Positions 1-11,650 of a DNA stretch of 64,000 bases are shown one piece after another. Position 1 is the first letter of the stretch. Each line of letters starts with the position of its first letter. Location of the stretch: positions 1,146,311 to 1,210,310 of the forward strand of contig JAHNUO010000014.1 in the NCBI GenBank assembly GCA_019787685.1. The letters run 5' to 3'. This DNA comes from Chiua virens (lineage: Eukaryota > Basidiomycota > Agaricomycetes > Boletales > Boletaceae). Both the position numbers and the translations under genes were made by a program. Under the pieces are notes generated by a model. The model saw only the letters and a list, made by a program, of their open reading frames with translations, had not been told where the DNA came from and did no database searches.

Positions 1-790
1 GTCCGTCAAAAGCTTCGTGTGCCAGAGAGATGCCGGTGTAAAAAGTACAACTTGACACAGAGATGCAAAATTTCTCCGAGCGACTTGAGAGGGATGTCAC
101 ATATTGTCACACCACTTTTTGGATCTCCGCTGAGCGCTGCCAATGAGCCGTGATTGCAGATTAAACTTTACCGACAAGCTGGTGTAAGATTTCATGCTCC
201 GACTGGTCCTGTCACGCCGGTGTTCTCATCATGCCTCTGAAGTCATCTCACTGATTACAATAGATCCATAGCCTGTAGGTCCTCGGAAAAATGTTCTACA
301 TAGTCCAAAGTATCTCTAGTATACCCTAAATGAAAAGCAAAAATTTAAACCCAATATTTGTCTTTCCCGAGTATCCACAATGCTCAGATTTGGCTGTCCA
401 GCCTATTAGATTGTTAACAGACTCTTTGCTCGTAGACTTTTCATCAAACAAAATAGATCAGCATCTTAATTACACTTATACCATCCTAGAAGTAACATAA
501 GAAGGATCCTGTGTGATTGTTGCATATACTACGATGCTGTTTGCATCTCTGTGTCAATTTGCAACTCCGGTGCAGTGATAGTATTAGGAGCTCCTTTTCG
601 TCTCAGACTCGTTACGTACCGCGGTTCTAGTCCTCTGTCATTACCTTCTGAAAGTACGTCTGTTTCTCCAGTCTTTGTCATGTTGTTTGATCCTCATCTT
701 CTGGACACAGTGGACGGTGCTCCTGCGCTTCAAGTTTCATCTGCTGTTCGCATTCACTGCGATTCTGACACTCCGTTGACGTCCACTCAC
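1..790. other. No gene recognised
   Basis: I see no convincing reading frame, RNA gene or repeat boundary here. A short run near 95-120 contains two TGTCACA-type words, which resemble the repeat unit of the element at 15.7-17.5 kb, but two copies are too few to call. Confidence 0.4.
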
Positions 791-855
791 GTTAGTTACA
801 GTTTGTTGCGTCGGGAGTTTCAGTTCGATAGCATTCTATCTGCATGGCCACGTTC

Positions 856-1370
856 TCAATCCGTCTTTCCGCATGGCCCTTTTCTCCTCGTTTTTTGGTC
901 AGGGAAACCTGTTGTCCTGTTGTCGTCCGCGTGATTTTCATCAGGGCAATCCTCAACTGAGATATGCGTGGCAACGCGTGGTGCGAAATCCAGGATACGC
1001 TCGTTATGACGAGCCTGTGCGACACGCTTGAAGAGTAAAACGATTGAAGGGCAGAGACACGCTTGATGAAGGCGCAGTAAATCGACCAATGCCGCTCGCC
1101 GAGTCCGCGACGTGAACCGGATTCCATGTGCGCCAGCAAGCAAACGAAGGTGAGCGCAAGTGAAGAACTGGAACTCCTCGACCAGGTCGCACATTCACCA
1201 TCTTTGACAGAAAAAAACATAATAATGGGACTGATGATTGTCCTTACCTCATGTTTTCGTTTTGTCACGGATACAAAGTGCACGACGTAACTGAAGAAAA
1301 CATTGTTGACGTGGCCGAAGTTATTGAAAAGTATGCGACCTCCGAATGGCACTACAGCTTTGCTCATTTT
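856..1370 (-). pseudogene. Fragment of a transposon-associated protein with a SAP-like helix-extended-loop-helix
   Basis: The minus frame 1194-856 reads FTCAHLRLLAGAHGI followed by a basic stretch, RTRRAALVDLLRLH, and then C-x-C. This leucine/basic pattern resembles the short SAP-like module found at the N-terminus of several Agaricomycete transposon proteins, where it is thought to bind DNA. Upstream, a GTAAGG...AAAG segment (about 1205-1250) looks like an intron following an exon that ends KRKHE, but the frames do not join cleanly. The downstream frame stops at 856 with no catalytic domain, so this is an N-terminal scrap. Family assignment is by resemblance only. Confidence 0.35.
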
Positions 1371-1556
1371 TCACAGATTGCAAACACATGTGGGACACGA
1401 CGAAATCGTCTAAGTGTCCAATTGTCTGTCTACATAAGCCCTTATAATCTATTCTTTCTGTAAGAACGGTTGTTGGCGTGCGCGTGTAAAAAGCAGATTA
1501 GGAATGATATTATCTTGCCATTGAGTCTGCTGCCTTGCGGGTCCAGAGGGCCATAA

Positions 1557-1964
1557 AATGGTCCAGGTCTGTCGTGCAAAATTGTCGCTTATTTTTGCCC
1601 TTAAATGGTAACTATTGAGTTTTCGTCGGCACGTGTGGCTTGCTCCACAGCATACTTCGTGTGTGATAACAGATTGAAATGATGTCATCCATGTGTTTTT
1701 TGGATGATAAGCATAGGAGTCGTTAGAGTGTAGACCCCTTGGTAGACCTTATTCTCCTCTGACGTGCTGATATTTACTGGCAGGTTGCCTTCTGATTGAT
1801 GCTACTATTACTATGCTTATCATGTAAAAGTATCCGACATTGTTTTCTGTCTTACTTTTTGCATTATAAACCCGGGCTCAAATTTGACTGAAATGTATTG
1901 AGCTACATAAAACACCCTTGGTTGGATGGGTCCTCTGAGAGGTGCCCGTAGGGCCATATTGCAT
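1557..1964 (+). repeat. Direct repeat R1, left copy (~408 bp)
   Basis: Nearly identical to 5548-5939 in the same orientation. Differences are a few substitutions, a ~13-bp insertion near the start and a 4-bp insertion near the end. Trimmed by one base the repeat starts TGG and ends GCA, as an LTR would, but I find no matching target duplication, primer-binding site or polypurine tract. The pair encloses a pogo-like MITE and the DUF6698 gene. Confidence 0.8.
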
Positions 1965-2166
1965 TCTACTAGTAATGCACAATAGTGATGTAGAATGCTT
2001 CCAAAGGGGGAAGCAACAAATTTTGCATCATAGTTAAACCTATTATTTCAATGTGTATTGCACAACTATTACAGGTAGAGGTGTGAATTCACCACTGGCG
2101 TGGAACGGGTAAGTGGATTTCCTTTGCACTACGCTACTGGTGGTCACCTGGCAGACGACTATTATA

Positions 2167-2895
2167 CAGTCGACTCCCTTGTAACCCATACCCCTTATAA
2201 CCCATACTCCCTAATAACCCATACATTTTCCTGACTCCCGAGTCTGTTCGCAGTAAATTCTGGCCATACCCCATACCCCATACCCCATAGCCATTTGGAT
2301 GGTGATAACCCATACGTCGCTGTATCAGAAAGTGCCAGGATTATATAACCATTGTATTTTGCTCATCCCAACATGGCAATAATGACACAACTCTTCAACA
2401 GAAGTCCAATAATGGTCATTTCAATGAGAAAATTTATATAATTTTGTCGAATTTGAGATACGATCACATGGTAATTTATGGTAAGTCATTCCCGGCCATG
2501 CAAAAAAGTTGCGACGTACGCTTTAATCAAATTGACCTTTCCGAGCTTCTTAACCCTGCTTGCGAGGCACACAACATGTCCGAAGCAACTGACCAGGAGA
2601 TTTGTGATGCTGTCATGGAGCTTGACACTCACTTTGCTCACGTGTTGGAAATGATGTTGTGTAGGTTCAGTCGTGAAACATGTACGTAGGGCATGCAGAG
2701 CATGAATAATACCAAGATTACCATGACTAGCTATTTCACTCGTACATAACACCCTTGCATTACCACTAAGCTGGTGGAGATACATATATGAAAATTTGTC
2801 TTGTAATTAGTGACCTGTTGTATACCCCATACTCTCCCATAACCCATGACTTATGACGACTCCCGAGGGGGTATGGGTTATAAGGGAGTCGACTG
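2167..2895 (+). mobile_element. pogo-like MITE, family 1, copy 1 (729 bp)
   Basis: The element starts CAGTCGACTCCC and ends GGGAGTCGACTG, flanked on both sides by TA (2165-2166 and 2896-2897). A TA duplication with CAGT-type tips is typical of the Tc1/mariner-pogo (Tigger-like) superfamily. Inside the tips are repeats of the word ACCCATA/GGGTATGG. The same element, also 729 bp, lies in reverse orientation at 17568-18296. It encodes only an 81-codon transposase remnant and must depend on a transposase made elsewhere. Confidence 0.85.
2444..2689 (+). pseudogene. Remnant of pogo-like transposase inside the MITE
   Basis: An 81-codon frame with LSELLNPACEAHNMSEATD and EICDAVMEL. The same motif series (ITELLNPNTEMHN, then EATDED) occurs in the family-2 elements at 14630-14818 and 27517-27705, so it descends from one coding region. 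In fungal pogo-like proteins such a segment lies downstream of the DDE domain. No DDE or CENP-B-type DNA-binding domain is present, so it cannot be an active transposase. The copy at 17774-18019 (minus strand) is identical at protein level. Confidence 0.6.
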
Positions 2896-3130
2896 TATTC
2901 GGTCGACCGCCGACAATCCTAGCGGCACATAAAGTTTATGCGAGATCGAATCTTCCAGATCGGATCTTACAAGATCAGAGATCATATCTTGTGCGATCGA
3001 CCTCCTTTTAGGGATCATGTCGCCAGCCGTATCACGTGCGCTAACGGTATAAAGGTCCGAGGTTTTCTAGTATCGTCTTTATCCCTTCTTCCCTCTGATT
3101 TGATCCGCTACCCTGTTCAGCTTGCCCTCT

Positions 3131-4530
3131 ATGGCCATCCGTGATGCTCGACGTGAGGGCGGACATGATTCCGCTTCTCAAAGAGAGGAAGAGAGCGCGA
3201 GCAGCGGGCGAAAGCGTCCACTTACAAACGCCCTCGAACTAGGGCCAAGGAAACGACCGTAGCTCTTTTTCTTTGCTAACGAACTGGAAGGACTACGCAG
3301 GACCCGTTGGTTCACCATGGACGCCACTTCGGTCGGGCCGTTCACGCGTTTTGTAACGTGCAGACCTTGTTAATCAATGGAATGTCCCTTATGAGCGACA
3401 TTGAGGATAATGGCGAAGATTCGTTGACAATCCAGTAAGTATTTTAGACTTTACCTTGCATGCAAACAGAGTTTGAATCATGATTATCTCTGAAGGGAAA
3501 GGCAAGAAATACTTCGTCTTTCGCGAGTTATTGAGAATAGTCCCTGGATTGGAAGCACGCCTCATGGAATCCTCGGAGGAGGACATTATTGCCATAGCGG
3601 AATTGGTGAGATATACATTTCACTTTACTAGGCTAATTCGCTGATCATCACATGTAGATTCAGAAAGGGGCCAGTAGCGCGAGGGCAGATGATACGAAAG
3701 GAATGAAAGCCGCGATCATCGACTGGATTACCCCAAAGGGTCAAACACTTAGTCCTCATATCCCCCGCAACGTGAAGTGCGGTCGAGGATTCCAGCACGA
3801 GCGTACCGGGGTCCTCCTGTGTCCTGCAGGATACGAGTGGCAAAATGCGGAGTACGTAGACGACTTTGACCTTGTCTGAGGTCCTAATGTAACATCTCAC
3901 AGGATCAAGGAAAAGTTGCGCAACGGACAACTGCAGGTCGCCGGTGACCAATGGCCCGTTTTTCTATATGCCAACTATATGTACGACCCGGATGACCCAT
4001 GGAACGGCCTTCTCCGCAGTGGGCTGCTCGTTTGTGTACGTCGCGTCTGATTGTAGACTGATCTGACGTTGTTTAGTCCTATAAGCATGTGTTTACATCT
4101 CCAAGCTCGGTAGGTGAAGAGCCAAAGGCCACTCGCTCTGGTAATGCCCGCATCCATGGGATGCGGAGTGTGACTGGGGCATCAATTGCTTATGTGGCGA
4201 CTCAGGTACGAAGTCGCGACGGCGTGTTTGCTTGCACTAGATCCCTGACGTCCGCCCTAGGCTCGGTTTGCGCTAATGTCGGCACAGGTATTTTCTCGCA
4301 CCGATCTCGTCACTGATTCAGAACGATTCTATAACAGCATCCTTGAGCTACTTAATGACTCGGATGAGAAAGAGGAAGTCAACCAGCTGCTGCTGTGGTG
4401 GGACAGGCAGATTTTCCCCTTGTACACGGAAAGTGAACAGCTCCCCTCAAAAAACAGTGCCCCTTCAAGGATTCGTGCGAGGCGGGCGGAGCATCATGCT
4501 GCTCGGGTTACTGTTGTCGCTAACGAATAA
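3131..4530 (+). CDS. DUF6698-family protein, spliced
   Basis: Recognised as DUF6698, an Agaricomycete-expanded family of unknown function. Conserved blocks appear in order: a basic N-terminus (ATG at 3131), GRHFGRAVHAFCN (about 3345), PGLEARLMESSEEDI (3550), QKGASSARADDTKG (3665), GDQWPVFLYANY (3940), YKHVFTSPSSV (4083), SGNARIHGM (4140) and FSRTDLVTDSERFY (4290), ending RQIFPLYTES with a basic tail and stop at 4530. Introns are clear between most blocks, for example GTGAGA..TGTAG at 3604-3657 and GTACGT..CACAG at about 3854-3901. One extra G near 3300 shifts the frame just before GRHF, so this may be a recent pseudogene or contain a sequence error. It sits between direct repeats 1557-1964 and 5548-5939. 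Confidence 0.75.
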
Positions 4531-4599
4531 CTTCGTCGATATATCCGATTATGTACCGAGTTTTTCGAATTACTATTGATCCATTCCTCCCCGGTGTGA

Positions 4600-5330
4600 T
4601 CTGTGACCGGCCTCCTACTAATCATTGGCTTGTGTGATCAGTGTGATCAATTCTGAGATTATCATTGATGGCATTCACTGTGACTTTTAGTAGTAGGAGA
4701 GTGGTTCGGGACCTACTACACATTGCAGGTTCTGGTTCAAATTGTCATGAAGCCCTGGCAGATATATTAGATAATGAATATCACTGCTGAAGGGGTGTTC
4801 TTATGCATTTCTAAAGGTCTGGTTCAGATTATCATATAGCCCAGGTTCAGATATACCAGACAATCCATGGCAATACAAATAGTCTGATGGATACATCCTG
4901 TCACAGCAGTGTACTGCTTCCATACATTGCAGTACTTTGGCACGTGACTCATGCTGAGACAAAGCATCGTGATAGGCTAATCAGTGTCTGAATTCCGTTG
5001 ATTGTGTTGTCACTTGAAGACCCATGTTGGGACAAACTGTAGGCAGTATCTTACTTCTATACATTGCATTGCATTGACATAAGACCCAAGTCAAAACATA
5101 ATAGGGACATATATTGTAACCTGTGTCTGAATTCCATATATTATGATACATTATATGTCCTTGACATAGTAAGACCATGTTGGAACATACTGTAAGTTGT
5201 GTCCTGCTTCCATACATGGTATTTGTTTGACATAAGACCCATGTTGGGACATACTACTATAGACAGTGTCTTACTTCTGTACCTTGTACATCCTTGACAT
5301 AAGCCCCATGTTGGGACATACTGTGATCAG
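4600..5330. repeat. Degenerate tandem repeat field, ~66-77 bp units
   Basis: From about 4930 to 5330 a unit with TTGACATAAGACCCATGTTGGGACATACTG and a GTGTCTTACTTCTATAC tail recurs, with anchors at 5014, 5084, 5161, 5227 and 5294 and weaker copies upstream. The 4600-4930 part has related but eroded words (TTCAGATTATCATATAG). No gene is recognised here. Confidence 0.65.
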
Positions 5331-5547
5331 TGGCTTTGAGTCTTGTATTAATTATCATTGGATATATCAAATATATTTGTGACAATTGATCTAATATTGA
5401 TGCCTTGGATCTGAAGTATAGTCTGGAGATGTTTTGATAGGTTCTATCAACCCACTCAGACAAAATAATGCCTGAGCAATAGTGTTGCAATTCTGACATA
5501 AGGTATAACAACGTTATGTTTGATAAGCTAATTCCTTGACCCTGAAG

Positions 5548-5939
5548 AATGGTCCAGGTCTGTCGTGCCTTTGCCCTTATATGGTAACTATTGAGTTTTC
5601 GTCGGCACGTGTGGCTTGCTCCACGGCATACTTCGTGTGTGATAACAGATTGAAATGATGTCATCCATGTGTTTTTTGGATGATAAGCATAGGAGTCGTT
5701 AGAGTGTAGACCCCTTGGTAGACCTTATTCTCCTCTGACATGCTGATATTTACTGGCAGGTTGCCTTCTGATTGATGCTACTATTACTATGCTTATCATG
5801 TAAAAGTATCTGACATTGTTTTCTGTCTTACTTTTTTTTGTATTATAAACCCAGGCTCAAATTTGACTGAAATGTATTGAGCTACATAGAACACCCTTGG
5901 TTGGATGGGTCCAGGGGTGCCCGTAGGGCCATATTGCAT
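5548..5939 (+). repeat. Direct repeat R1, right copy (~392 bp)
   Basis: Second copy of the repeat at 1557-1964, same orientation. A T-run is slightly longer (TTTTTTTT near 5832) and two short insertions of the left copy are absent. Confidence 0.8.
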
Positions 5940-6035
5940 ATATAGCTATATCTAACCACCATAGATGCCTTGATGGCCTACCACCCCTTACTACTGCCTT
6001 ATAAGGTCTGCTAATCCTTTTTTGAACATTACAAT

Positions 6036-6519
6036 GTTCATATAATGGTCATTTCAATGAGAAAATTTATATAATTTTGTCGAGTTTGCATGAATTATAA
6101 TGAGATACGATCACATGGTTAGCTTCTGCCGATTCCCATGCCTGTAGATCCATTCCAACTACAAATTTGAGGGTGGAGTCGAAGAAATTGTGGCACATGT
6201 GAAGTACAAGGATGCTGTCAAGCCGGGGGAGGTCATTGGGGTGGAATCAGATGAAGAATCAAATGAAGAAGCAGAAACGAGCCTTCGAGAGCTCATTGAG
6301 ATGACTGCCAAGCTGGAAAAAGCTTGCATGACTCACAGTACATCCGAAAGGGCGATTGAGCTCTCTCGAAACTTCAGACAATTTCGGGTTGACTTGAGGA
6401 GGATTGAGGGCACGAGTTTGAAGCAGTCGAGCTTGCACAAGTGGTTTGGTGGCAGTGGTGCGACGTTAGGTGCGGTTGCTATCACGTGTCACTTAGGTCA
6501 CATTGTCACGCATATCTAG
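6036..6519 (+). pseudogene. C-terminal remnant of a pogo-like (DDE1) transposase
   Basis: The first ~80 bp (ATGGTCATTTCAATGAG to GATACGATCACATGG) match the interior of the family-1 MITE near 2411-2472, so this piece comes from a related, longer element. From about 6153 an open frame runs HSNYKFEGGVEEIVAHVKY, an acidic block (GVESDEESNEEAE), SLRELIEMTAKLEK and finally LKQSSLHKWF. An acidic stretch, a helical block and a terminal KQSSL-x-x-F motif are the usual ending of fungal pogo/Tigger-like transposases. The N-terminal DNA-binding and DDE domains are missing. Confidence 0.65.
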
Positions 6520-6838
6520 CATTGCATACTTCTAATAATGCATCAGGAAATTGGCCGTCCCGACGTGATGCGTTATGAGAACATCTAGTAACTGTACTAG
6601 TTTGTAATAAAGTGTAGAATAGTGTTCCTACTAGTAGCTTATCTGCAAACCAACGAAATGAATGCTTAACAAGCGAGTTGATGGAAGGTTACGTTCACGG
6701 TAGCGAAGGGAGCCGATTGGCTGATTGTGCGAGGTCGGCAGGGCAGCTTTGATAATCTAATCCAAGTCTTATCATTCAAATCGGCTTGACTGAAATCTAT
6801 CGTTTGCCATTGATCATTTATCTATCACATAATAGTAG
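6520..6838. other. No gene recognised
   Basis: AT-rich spacer between the pogo tail and the end of the Plavaka gene. It should hold the 3' end of the Plavaka element, but I could not identify a terminal inverted repeat. Confidence 0.35.
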
Positions 6839-9661
6839 TTACAATTTGTCACCCAGGTCATCTGTGTCTACGGATTCATATAGAGAATCAAAACTCTCCT
6901 TGTCCATATAATGGTTGAGATAGAACTTGTCATACACCTCCTGAGACGTCGCAGTCGTCACCGTGCGATCTATGGAAGCCCCGAAGATGGGCACCAAATC
7001 AACTGCCTGAGTGACCTCCGTCAACGGGATGACAAGGCCTGCACGTGCACGTGCCAATCCTGGATGAAAATCAGAAAAAACTCGGCTAAACCTCCACATC
7101 CGGGTATCTGGCTCATTGTCTGGAGTAGCAGCGACCTTGAATGGTTGAACATAAAGAAGGGGAAGATCCAGGAAGCCAGGAAGTTTGACTTTAAAACGAG
7201 GGGGGTTGGCTAGCTGAAAGATCGCCTTAACTTGGACGATAGGATCTAAATGTATAATCAGTATCAATCCTGTGTAACACACAATAAAAAAGATACTTAC
7301 ACCCAGGGTTATGTTTTCTTTGGCCATCCATATTCAGAAGAACTGCGTCGCACTGTCCACGTGGGAACTGGGCCGAAGGAGGTTCACCTTGCACAGCTTG
7401 GCTGGGTAGGATTGTCGATGGGGAGGAAGTCGAATGTTGTTGAATGCGGAACTTGTACCACACCTTGACCTTGCAGAACGTCTGCAAGATCTGCTGGGAA
7501 TGGTTACCACCGGCACAACGCACAACGCATTCCTGCAACCTGATGATAAAATCGGGAAGTGCGTATATGCCACACATCTCAACTAAGCTATGGTGCGAGC
7601 TGTCGGGGACCCCAGTGACTGTCATCGCTGCCTCAACACCATCAGAGATGAAGCCGTCCGTGAAATGGTTACGGAACGGGGGGGGGGACCTTGAAACGGA
7701 ATTGTTCTTCAGGAGCGACACGAGATACCCAGGCCATAGTTGGATCCATATAAAAAAGGCGTGCTTCCTCATCGGCGGCGTTCACCAGGGGTTCATTGTG
7801 TTGCTGAAGCAAGAGATACAGGTCAAAGCAACGCATACGCTCCTCACGATCGAGAATACGGACTATCTGCTCAGCGAAATCTTTTTGTCGGCTTGTTCGT
7901 GTGAATGGCGTTTTACAATGAGTTATGAGGAGGCGCTCAGAGATGTCGGCAGTATACTGTGGCAATCCACCGCTGTTCTCGATAGCAGAGGCAAAGCTTA
8001 AAAAAGCTCGAGTTTCGGGATGTTGAAGTCCTCCTTGACTGTCTTCTTCCCTCGACGTGCACCAGCTGCAAGGATAGCATCTTTTGATGCATGGAATTCA
8101 GCCAGTGAGGCTTCCATCCTTCGGATTGACGTTTCCGTGTGCACGGGTCGCTGCGCTTGATATATAAAGTCTATAAGAGCCCGGACGGACCGAACCATCT
8201 CAGGGGGTGCAGCGCCCGCGATCATGGCGACAATGGTACGTTGGATATTATGGTGTTCTCGTCCAGTCATTTGTTTCACATGCGAGACCCCCGATGTGAA
8301 GTGGCGCACCCCAATGCGCCGGTGATGAGCTTGTAGTGAGCATCAAGCTCCTCATTTCCAACCACCTCCTTGCACCACGTCAAGATATGGTCGAAGAAAA
8401 ACTTGTGAAGCGTGTGGAGAGTTTCGGGGAGGAGGAAGATCGATACTTCGCTGTTCATCCAGTTGCGCCAGCATGGGAGGTGAATGCCGATAAGCTGAAG
8501 CTCCTTGGAGAGTTTCTGAAAGCGGTCGAGGTTCCATGGGTCGACCTTGAGGCTCAGCTCGTGGATCAACTTTAAAGCATGCGAACCAGTGCGACTAGGC
8601 TGACATTCAGCATCGCCAAATTGTTTGATCGTCGCCAGCGTGATGGGGGATGCGTTTTTGGACGTGCAGGCGATCATCTGTGCTTCTGGGAGGTCTACTA
8701 TCCATCCAGCAAGCGGGGTGAAATAGTATCGTGTGTTGCCTAACGGATCCAACCAAGAACGATCCTATGTTGGCTGCACGTTTGAGATTTGCGGTGACAA
8801 TATCGACACACTTGTGCCAGACGCGGGATTGAAGGATGGTCTGATAGTCGGGATGAGTATTGAATTTAGGTATTGGCATAAAAGCAACACGTCGCCAGGC
8901 GTGGGATGTCGCCTTCATACGAACGTCCGAATCTATGTTTCCGATGGTAATGAAAAGGGGGTGCATTTCTAGTCCGCCTGTCTGCCTCGTTATGGCGTTT
9001 TATCTGATGTGGCGATGATAGGTACGATGGTGGCACCGGTAGGCAAAGACGACTACATACAATGTTAGCACGCAATAAATCAGTTAGAAGACGATACAAA
9101 CCTGGATACGGAATACTTCATCGGACGTGAACCACTCTCCATACTCCCTATCGTCGCCATCCCAAACTTTGATGGGGTCGAATGTCATGTTCTGACCAAA
9201 GATTGGATTTCCAAAGATACTCCGCACAGCATCTAACCCGTCCCGCCATATCAACTGGATCTTCTTTTCAACATCATAGCCATCCACTGCGAGCTCCGTG
9301 ACTTGCCACTTTGGCCCGGACGGTTGGTCCATCCAATCCAGCAATTCGCGAGCCAATGAAAATGCTGGTTTGTGTTTATTATCAAACTGATCATGAAGGA
9401 GGTCGATTAATAGGGCGAGTAACAATGAGTAGGATTACCCAAGGAAGTCGAAGAAACGTATTGATTTGCGTTTGGGAGAAATTCTCAACGAGAAATTTGC
9501 CGAGGGACCAGTCGTCGCGGTTCGGAAAGGGCCAGTACATGTTGATCTTCCTGTTCTCATTGTACACATTGTCTTGGAACCGTTGAAACGTATTCTTGCC
9601 TGGACCATACGTATGACCTGAGGTTAGATGGTATTGCGCTGATCGACCATCGCGTTGAGAT
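6839..9661 (-). pseudogene. Plavaka transposase gene body, frameshifted, N-terminus displaced
   Basis: Plavaka proteins are transposases of CACTA-like elements common in Agaricomycetes. Reading down the minus strand the family landmarks are in order: NMYWPFPNRDDW (9545), LLDWMDQPSGPKW (9345), GEWFTSDE (9130), YPLFI-type block as HPLFITIGNIDSDVRMKA (8955), GWIVDLPEAQMIAC (8700), LHTLHKFFFDHILTWC (8390), MRHFTSGVSHVKQMTG (8300), FNIPKLELF (8010), MPQYTADISERLLITHCK (7960) and, at the end, AVDLVPIFGASIDRT with FYLNHY (stop 6839). Frames change near 8290, 7980, 7700 and 7330; some changes may be introns, others are frameshifts. The 5' end stops at a Copia insertion, and the missing N-terminal zinc finger is at 26.34-26.50 kb on the other strand. 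Confidence 0.85.
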
Positions 9662-9666
9662 GAGCA

Positions 9667-9833
9667 TGTTGTATTATCATTATTCCTCGTATACCGTAGT
9701 CAAACGGACGACTCGGACATCACCGTATTACATAATCTTCGGGTAGATAAGATTCATTTCGACCTACACTGAGGTGAGATCGGTCTATTCATACTTCGTG
9801 TTCCATACTTACAACCTGTAGTATACTTCTACA
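9667..9833 (+). repeat. Copia 5' LTR (167 bp)
   Basis: Starts TGTTGTATTA and ends CTTCTACA. The 3' LTR at 26501-26667 (minus) has the same length and about four mismatches by eye. Directly downstream, GGTTATGAGCCCTGG is the candidate primer-binding site. Confidence 0.9.
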
Positions 9834-9910
9834 GGTTATGAGCCCTGGTGCTCGAATCTAAGGATCAAATCGCATATGTTTGTGTCGAAACCGCGCATAC
9901 ATCCATCGAT

Positions 9911-11650
9911 ATGTCTACAACTACATCAGAAGAAGTCAAGCTACCTAAGCTTGATGCTTCCGGCAAAGAGTGGACTACCTGGAAAGTCCGACTCCAGCTC
10001 GCTACCAGCAGTCGAGGACTCGCAGGATACCTCGACGGGAGCAAGGCGAAGCCCGTAGATCCAGCAACCGGGAAACCGTCTGGATGGACGCCAGCTGATG
10101 CTGCTGAGCGTAAGTTAGTCGCGGATTACGAAAAGGATCTGGCGACCTGGGACGAAAAAGACACGAAAGTGCGACATATGATCGCAAATACCCTTCCCAA
10201 TTCCATCTTCGTTCGTCTTGTGAACAAGAACTCTGCTCACGAGTACTTCATGACCCTTCGCGCTTTCTTCGAGAAGCGATCCCTCGTTGTTGGTGCTGAG
10301 ATGCGGCGTCAGCTGGGAGAGCTCAAGCTGAAAGAAGGAGGAGACGCACGTGCGCATATAGAGAAGATTATCGCACTTCGTGAAGACCTAGCCTCTATTG
10401 GACGACCAGTGAGCGACGAAGACCTGTTTAGCATCGTATATGCGTCGCTTCCACGCTCGTATAACCCTGGACTTGCCGCGTTATCTTCCACGATGCGCCT
10501 ACAAGGCACATCCATTACCTCAGATGATCTGATGGACATCGTGCTGGAGGAATATGAACGACTTATGCTTCAGAGCGGAGGAAAGGGAAAGAACTCTTCG
10601 TCGAGTGAGGACGCAGCGTTTGGAGCCGATGCGTCGTTCAAGAAAGGGAAAGGAAAGGGGAAGAAGTTTGGCGGCGACTGCTATAACTGCGGTTGGCCCG
10701 GCCATAATGATCGAGACTTCTGGGAGGAAGGCGGCGGAAAAGCTGGTCAGGCTCCAAAGGGATGGAAGCCACGCGGAAAGAAAGCTAAAAACAACAAAAG
10801 CAAAAGCAAATCGTCAGTCTCCGCGAATACAACCACTAGCGAGAAGGATACCGCCCAACCTGACAGTGCTTGGGTCGCCGTGCCCGAGTCAGACTCGCTC
10901 ACCACAAGCGATGTCGATGCCTTCCTAGCCCGCAGCGACAATGTACCTGAGCTATACGACAGTGGTGCCTCACAACACCTTTCTCCGTGCCGTGAACGAT
11001 TCCTAAACTATGTCAGTACCCCACCCAAGCCAATCAGAGGAGCGGATAATGGAACGTTCAACGCGATCGGACGAGGGGACTTGCCTATCTATCTCCCAAA
11101 TGGGGATACTCGGTCGCACATTCTTTTGAAGAACGTCTTGTATGCACCGAGTATGCGAGTCACGCTCGTGTCGATTAGTCGTCTTGCAGAAGCAGGCTGT
11201 CGCGCAGTCTTCGATAAAGGAATTTGTCAGATCTTCAACACGGAACGTCGTCTCCTGGGCCAAGTCAAGGTCGCAAACGGCTTGTACCGAACGCAATCTG
11301 ATTACTCAGTGACCGCTGCGCCCGCAACCGGAGACAGGCAACTGACCATGGAGGATCTACATGCTCGATTGTCCCATATCGGAGTGGGAACAATCCGCGA
11401 TATGCTAGCGAAAGGGGTGATCACCGGTGTGACATTAGACCCAGATCACAGTGATATGGGTCAATGCGCTTCTTGTGAGTACGGGAAAGAAACCCGAAAA
11501 CCTATCTGGAAGGTCCGTGATCCTAGCGAACAGAGAAACTTGGCGAGGAAATACATACCGACGTCTGGGGACCTTCGCCTGTCCAAACTCCAGGAAAACG
11601 GAGCTACTATTGCTCTTTTACCGATGATCACACACGCTACACACGCGTAA
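9911..11650 (+). pseudogene. Copia gag, protease and GAG-pre-integrase region
   Basis: The first ATG of the open frame is at 9911 (MSTTTSEEVKLPKL). The gag part contains W-x2-W (EWTTWKVRL) and the LGELKLKEGGDARAHIEKI block of Copia capsid. A nucleocapsid-type knuckle, CYNCGWPGHNDRDFW (10679-10723), has Phe where the fourth zinc ligand should be. The aspartic protease motif is LYDSGASQHLSP (about 10952). The GAG-pre-integrase domain follows: LHARLSHIGVGTIRDML and CASCEYGKETRKP. After about 11570 the frame is lost by a frameshift and terminates at 11650 in nonsense sequence, so the polyprotein cannot be completed from this copy. Confidence 0.85.
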
